Positions 5,764 to 8,670 of a stretch of 8,670 nt of DNA are shown in pieces. The notes under the pieces are model-generated. The model had not been told where the DNA came from, searched no databases, and worked only from the letters and a program-made list of their open reading frames with translations. The DNA comes from an uncultured Polaribacter sp. (lineage in GTDB: Bacteria > Bacteroidota > Bacteroidia > Flavobacteriales > Flavobacteriaceae). The first letter of the stretch is position 1. Each line of letters opens with the position of its first letter. The stretch spans positions 1 to 8,670 of the forward strand of contig CALHCK010000232.1 in NCBI GenBank assembly GCA_937936695.1, read 5' to 3'. A program made the position numbers and the translations under genes.

Positions 5764-6843
5764 ATGTATTTACAGAAAATTTCTTTAGTTAATTTTAAAA
5801 ATATAGAATCTCAATCGTTTGATTTTAAGCAGAAAATAAATTGCTTTGTAGGTAATAATGGTATTGGTAAAACCAATGTTTTAGATGCGATTTATTACCT
5901 GTCTTTTACAAAAAGTTACTTTAACGCGGTGGCAACCCAGAATATTAAGCACGGAGAAACTTTTTTTATGATTGAAGGAGATTATCTTTTAAATGATAGA
6001 AATGAGAAAATTGTTTGTAGCTTAAAAAAAGGGCACAAAAAAATATTAAAAAGAAACGGTAAAAGTTACGAAAAATTTTCTGAGCATATTGGGCAGTTAC
6101 CTTTGGTTATTATTTCTCCTGCAGATAGAGATTTGGTTACAGAGGGTAGTGATACAAGGCGGAAATTTATAGATGGAGTAATTTCTCAACAAAATAAATT
6201 GTATTTAAAAGACTTAATGGCTTATAATAAGGTTTTAAGTCAGAGAAACGCGTTGTTAAAATATTTTGCAGCTAATAGAACTTTTGATGCTTTAAATTTA
6301 AGTGTTTACGATGATCAATTGTCTGAATACGGAACACGAATTTATAAAGTAAGACAGCAGTTTTTAGAAGAATTTATACCTATTTTTAATAATAAGTATC
6401 AAGTAATTTCTGGAGATAAAGAGCAGGTTAACTTAAAATATAAAAGTCAGTTACATGATATAGAAATGAAAGACTTATTAGCCAATACTCTAGATAAAGA
6501 CCGAGTTATACAATACACAACATCAGGAATTCATAAAGATGATTTAAATTTTGAAATAGGAGATTACTCTATTAAAAAATTTGGATCTCAGGGGCAACAG
6601 AAATCATATTTAATAGCATTAAAATTAGCACAATTCGATTTTATTAAACAACAAGCAAACACAACACCAATTTTATTATTAGATGATATTTTTGACAAAT
6701 TAGATGAAAATAGGGTTGCTCAAATAATAGATTTGGTAAATAAAGAAGAATTTGGACAGATTTTTATTACTGATACACATTCTGAAAGAACAGAGAGTAT
6801 TTTAAAAAGAGGAGATAAAGCATATCAAATTTTTAAACTGTAG
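5764..6843 (+). CDS. recF: DNA replication and repair protein RecF
   Basis: A 359-residue RecF, an SMC-like ABC ATPase that binds gapped DNA and, with RecO and RecR, helps load RecA on single-stranded gaps. Motifs seen: the opening MYLQKISLVNFKNI, Walker A GNNGIGKT (30-37) with Lys36, ISPADRDLVTEGSDTRRKF (117-135) typical of RecF, the ABC signature FGSQGQQKS (273-281), and Walker B ILLLDDIFDKLD (303-314). The D-loop/switch region ITDTHSERT (335-343) closes the ATPase core. Length is normal. It is transcribed divergently from the TPR gene across a 114-base gap, and the DciA-type gene follows 32 bases downstream in the same direction, so the two probably form one transcript. It is not beside dnaA or dnaN in this window. 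Confidence 0.97.
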   Translation: MYLQKISLVNFKNIESQSFDFKQKINCFVGNNGIGKTNVLDAIYYLSFTKSYFNAVATQNIKHGETFFMIEGDYLLNDRNEKIVCSLKKGHKKILKRNGKSYEKFSEHIGQLPLVIISPADRDLVTEGSDTRRKFIDGVISQQNKLYLKDLMAYNKVLSQRNALLKYFAANRTFDALNLSVYDDQLSEYGTRIYKVRQQFLEEFIPIFNNKYQVISGDKEQVNLKYKSQLHDIEMKDLLANTLDKDRVIQYTTSGIHKDDLNFEIGDYSIKKFGSQGQQKSYLIALKLAQFDFIKQQANTTPILLLDDIFDKLDENRVAQIIDLVNKEEFGQIFITDTHSERTESILKRGDKAYQIFKL

Positions 6844-6875
6844 TTATTTATATATTAAAGTAGTAAACAACATAG

Positions 6876-7172
6876 ATGGCAAAAAGAGAAAATGATTCTT
6901 TTTCTATAGAAGATTTAATGAAATCTTTTATAAAAGAAAACAATTTAAGTAAAGGAATGCAGAAAATTAAAGTAGAAGAAACTTGGTCTAAAATGATGGG
7001 GCCAGGGGTTGCTACACATACAACGTCTGTTAAACTGCAAAACAAAACATTAATAATTCAATTATCTTCTTCTGTTTTAAGGGAGGAGTTAAGTTATGGT
7101 AAAGAAAAAATTATAAAGATGATAAATGAAGAAATGGGAGATGAAATAATAAATAAATTGATGTTAGTGTAA
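6876..7172 (+). CDS. DUF721/DciA-domain protein, probable replicative helicase loader
   Basis: A 98-residue protein that is essentially one DUF721 (DciA) domain. Features seen: an N-terminal helix (SIEDLMKSFIKENNL, 10-24), the conserved W-x-K-M-M-G-P segment (VEETWSKMMGPGVATHT, 33-49), then the KH-like half with KLQNKTLIIQLSSSVLREEL (53-72) and the final helix KEKIIKMINEEMG. DciA is the ancestral loader or partner of the DnaB replicative helicase in bacteria without DnaC or DnaI; that activity for this short Bacteroidota form is inference. It lies 32 bases after recF, with no terminator between, and a strong terminator begins 9 bases after its stop. Recognised by the pattern and by its usual position beside recF, so the family call is good. 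Confidence 0.88.
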   Translation: MAKRENDSFSIEDLMKSFIKENNLSKGMQKIKVEETWSKMMGPGVATHTTSVKLQNKTLIIQLSSSVLREELSYGKEKIIKMINEEMGDEIINKLMLV

Positions 7173-7181
7173 AGTTCATAA

Positions 7182-7213
7182 AAAAAACTCACAACAGAAG
7201 TTGTGAGTTTTTT
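7182..7213. terminator. Bidirectional intrinsic terminator between the recF-DUF721 unit and ndk
   Basis: AAAAAACTCACAAC (7182-7195) and GTTGTGAGTTTTTT (7200-7213) form a perfect 14-bp stem with the 4-base loop AGAA. Eight of the pairs form the mixed GTTGTGAG stem and the outer six are A-T, so each strand has a U-run after the stem. It serves the plus-strand DUF721 gene (stop at 7172) and the convergent ndk gene (stop at 7233). Confidence 0.93.
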
Positions 7214-7232
7214 ATATTTATTTTGTTTGGTC

Positions 7233-7652
7233 TTAGAATTGCTCTCTTCCAGAAAAGTGAAAATCACCTTCAATTTTTGCATTTTCGTCAGAATCAGAAC
7301 CGTGTACAGCATTTTCTCCCATAGAAGTTGCATACATTTTTCTAATAGTTCCTTCTGCAGCATCTGCAGGATTAGTAGCACCAATTAAAGTTCTAAAATC
7401 TTCTACAGCATTGTCTTTTTCTAAAATAGCAGCCACAATTGGTCCTCTAGTCATAAACTCAACTAATTCACCAAAAAACGGACGCTCATTATGAACAGCA
7501 TAAAAAGTTTCTGCATCAGCTTTTGTCATTTGCGTTTTCTTTAACGCTACAATTCTAAATCCAGCAGCATTAATTTTTTCTAAGATAGCACCAGTATGAC
7601 CGTTTTCTACAGCGTCTGGTTTAAGCATTGTAAATGTTCTATTTGTTGCCAT
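7233..7652 (-). CDS. ndk: Nucleoside diphosphate kinase
   Basis: A 139-residue Ndk, which moves the gamma-phosphate from NTPs (mainly ATP) to NDPs through a phosphohistidine, balancing NTP and dNTP pools. Seen: TFTMLKPDAV (6-15) with Lys11, the NERPFF segment (55-60), and the active site GENAVHGSDSDENA (112-125) with nucleophile His117 and Asn114. The frame is open up to an ATG at 7706, but I place the start at 7652 (MATNRTFTMLKPDA) for two reasons: it gives the family's usual length, and the upstream ATG lies inside the predicted -7 box. The extra 18 residues (MPQIVKNTFTIIKYKKYK) have no family match. It stands alone, convergent with the DUF721 gene and divergent from nrnA, with a hairpin in its leader. 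Confidence 0.97.
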   Translation of the reverse strand: MATNRTFTMLKPDAVENGHTGAILEKINAAGFRIVALKKTQMTKADAETFYAVHNERPFFGELVEFMTRGPIVAAILEKDNAVEDFRTLIGATNPADAAEGTIRKMYATSMGENAVHGSDSDENAKIEGDFHFSGREQF

Positions 7653-7674
7653 TTTGTATTTCTTATATTTTATT

Positions 7675-7697
7675 ATTGTAAAAGTGTTTTTTACAAT
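7675..7697. repeat. Perfect 9-bp inverted repeat in the ndk leader
   Basis: ATTGTAAAA (7675-7683) and TTTTACAAT (7689-7697) are perfect complements around the 5-base spacer GTGTT. It sits between the predicted ndk -7 box and the ATG, so it would be a hairpin at the start of the ndk mRNA, or a two-fold symmetric protein-binding site. Confidence 0.7.
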
Positions 7698-7703
7698 TTG
7701 CGG

Positions 7704-7711
7704 CAAAATTA
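7704..7711 (-). promoter_or_regulatory. -7 box for ndk
   Basis: TAATTTTG on the minus strand (7711-7704) matches TAnnTTTG, followed by CCGC. Transcription would begin near 7698, giving a leader of about 45 bases to the ATG at 7652. The -33 region is only T-rich. The box overlaps the alternative upstream ATG at 7706 and so argues against it. Confidence 0.5.
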
Positions 7712-7733
7712 CATAATTTTTTTAATTAAATTG

Positions 7734-7741
7734 TATATTCG
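7734..7741 (+). promoter_or_regulatory. Possible -7 box for the nrnA-type gene
   Basis: TATATTCG differs from TAnnTTTG at one base. Its last base is only six bases before the ATG at 7748, so a transcript from here would have almost no leader. No clear TTG element is found upstream. Confidence 0.3.
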
Positions 7742-7747
7742 CATCTT

Positions 7748-8670
7748 ATGATTTTAAAAGGATTTAAAGAATTAAACGTATTTTTAGAGAAATCTAGAAA
7801 TATTGTAATTGTTGGACACAGAAACCCTGATGGTGATGCAATGGGATCTACTTTAGCCTTAAAATTTTATTTAGAAAAAAAAGGCCACAAGGCAACTGTA
7901 GTAGTACCTAACGAGTATCCAGAATTTTTACACTGGTTACCAGGTTCAGAAACCACTTATCGTTTCGACTGGCAAAACAGTCAATCTCAAAAAGCAATTA
8001 ATAATTCAGAAATTATATTTCTTTTAGATTTTAATGCACTGCATAGAGTAGGGCATGATATGCAGAATACATTAGAAAAATATCCTAATGATTTTGCAAT
8101 GATAGATCATCATCAACAACCAGATGATGTTAAATACATGTATTCAGATGTTAGTATTTGTTCTACCAGTCAAATGGTGTATCAATTTATAGAAATGAAT
8201 AACGATTTAAATTTAATTGATGCAAATATTGCTACATGTTTGTATACAGGTATTATGACAGATACAGGCTCTTTTAGATTTAGATCTACAACAAGTACCA
8301 CACACAGAATTATAGCAAACTTAATTGATAAAGGAGCTGAAAACGATAAGATTCATAATAATGTTTATGATGCAAATTCGTATAATAGACTTTTATTACT
8401 AGGTCAGGCATTAAGTAACTTACAAATTTTGCCTACATATAAAACGGCATATATAACGTTAACTAATGCTGAAAAAAAGAGATTCGACTTTAAAAAAGGA
8501 GATACAGAAGGTGTTGTAAATTACGCTTTATCTTTAAAAGGAATTATATTTGCAGCAATATTTATTGAAGATACAGAACAATCAATAATAAAAATATCAT
8601 TTAGATCTAAAGGTAAGTTTTCTGTAAATCAATTTGCAAGAAATCATTTTAATGGTGGTGGGCATGATAA
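7748..8670 (+). CDS. nrnA: DHH/DHHA1 phosphoesterase, NrnA type (oligoribonuclease / pAp phosphatase), 3' end outside window
   Basis: The frame is open from the ATG at 7748 to the window end (307 codons). NrnA-type enzymes degrade very short RNAs (2-5 nt) and dephosphorylate 3'-phosphoadenosine 5'-phosphate, doing the work of Orn plus CysQ in bacteria that lack Orn. DHH motifs seen: GHRNPDGDAMGS (23-34; His24, Asp28, Asp30), LLDFN (92-96; Asp94), the name motif IDHHQ (119-123; Asp120-His121-His122) and TGIMTDTGSFRF (167-178; Asp172). The DHHA1 substrate-binding domain begins near 230, and its glycine motif FNGGGHD (301-307) is the last thing visible; perhaps 25-35 residues remain. The start gives the normal N terminus. 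It is divergent from ndk with a 95-base shared promoter region. A GdpP- or RecJ-type function is unlikely, since no extra domains precede the DHH domain. Confidence 0.93.
   Translation, partial: MILKGFKELNVFLEKSRNIVIVGHRNPDGDAMGSTLALKFYLEKKGHKATVVVPNEYPEFLHWLPGSETTYRFDWQNSQSQKAINNSEIIFLLDFNALHRVGHDMQNTLEKYPNDFAMIDHHQQPDDVKYMYSDVSICSTSQMVYQFIEMNNDLNLIDANIATCLYTGIMTDTGSFRFRSTTSTTHRIIANLIDKGAENDKIHNNVYDANSYNRLLLLGQALSNLQILPTYKTAYITLTNAEKKRFDFKKGDTEGVVNYALSLKGIIFAAIFIEDTEQSIIKISFRSKGKFSVNQFARNHFNGGGHD

Noticed and set aside
7094..7384. Minus-strand frame crossing the terminator and the ndk 3' part
   Set aside because: It runs through a strong terminator and overlaps both the DUF721 gene and ndk in other frames; the encoded residues resemble no family.
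1..8670. Mobile element, CRISPR array, defence island, tRNA or other RNA gene
   Set aside because: No transposase or integrase, no regularly spaced repeats, no cloverleaf or rRNA sequence, and even base composition throughout; the content is core genes.

Overview
This window reads as a housekeeping stretch of chromosome from a marine-type Flavobacteriaceae member (Bacteroidota), most like Polaribacter or Tenacibaculum. That assignment is inference. It rests on very AT-rich DNA, starts without Shine-Dalgarno sequences, promoter-like TAnnTTTG boxes of the flavobacterial type, and Flavobacteriia-style protein families and gene order. I see no mobile element, CRISPR array, RNA gene or sign of recent transfer.

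Layout. Positions 1-4170 (minus strand) hold a compressed five-gene operon, read from right to left: a 91-residue single-pass membrane protein, mutL, two different rhomboid serine proteases, and a membrane-anchored endonuclease/exonuclease/phosphatase-family protein cut by the window edge. Adjacent genes overlap by 1 base or are 1-2 bases apart, and a good promoter candidate (TTG-N20-TAAATTTG) lies at 4237-4267. Positions 4310-5649 (minus) hold ribH (lumazine synthase) and, upstream of it, a membrane-anchored TPR protein with its own -7 box. Divergently, 5764-7172 (plus) holds recF and a small DUF721/DciA-type gene, closed by a strong bidirectional terminator at 7182-7213. ndk (7233-7652, minus) converges on that terminator. 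From the other side of the ndk promoter region, an nrnA-type DHH phosphoesterase (7748 onward, plus) runs off the window.

How the genes fit together. Several products act in genome maintenance or nucleotide handling: MutL in mismatch repair, RecF in gap repair, DciA as likely helicase loader, Ndk in NTP balance, and NrnA in nanoRNA/pAp turnover. The rhomboids, the 91-residue protein, the TPR protein and the EEP protein are membrane proteins. I cannot tie them to MutL beyond apparent co-transcription.

I did not find a clearly new system. The most unusual signal is a long, nearly perfect inverted repeat inside the 5' coding part of ribH (4738-4786). Other points worth a look are the mutL-rhomboid-rhomboid operon, a MutL whose C-terminal nuclease motifs look degraded, a tandem repeat before recF, and a hairpin in the ndk leader.
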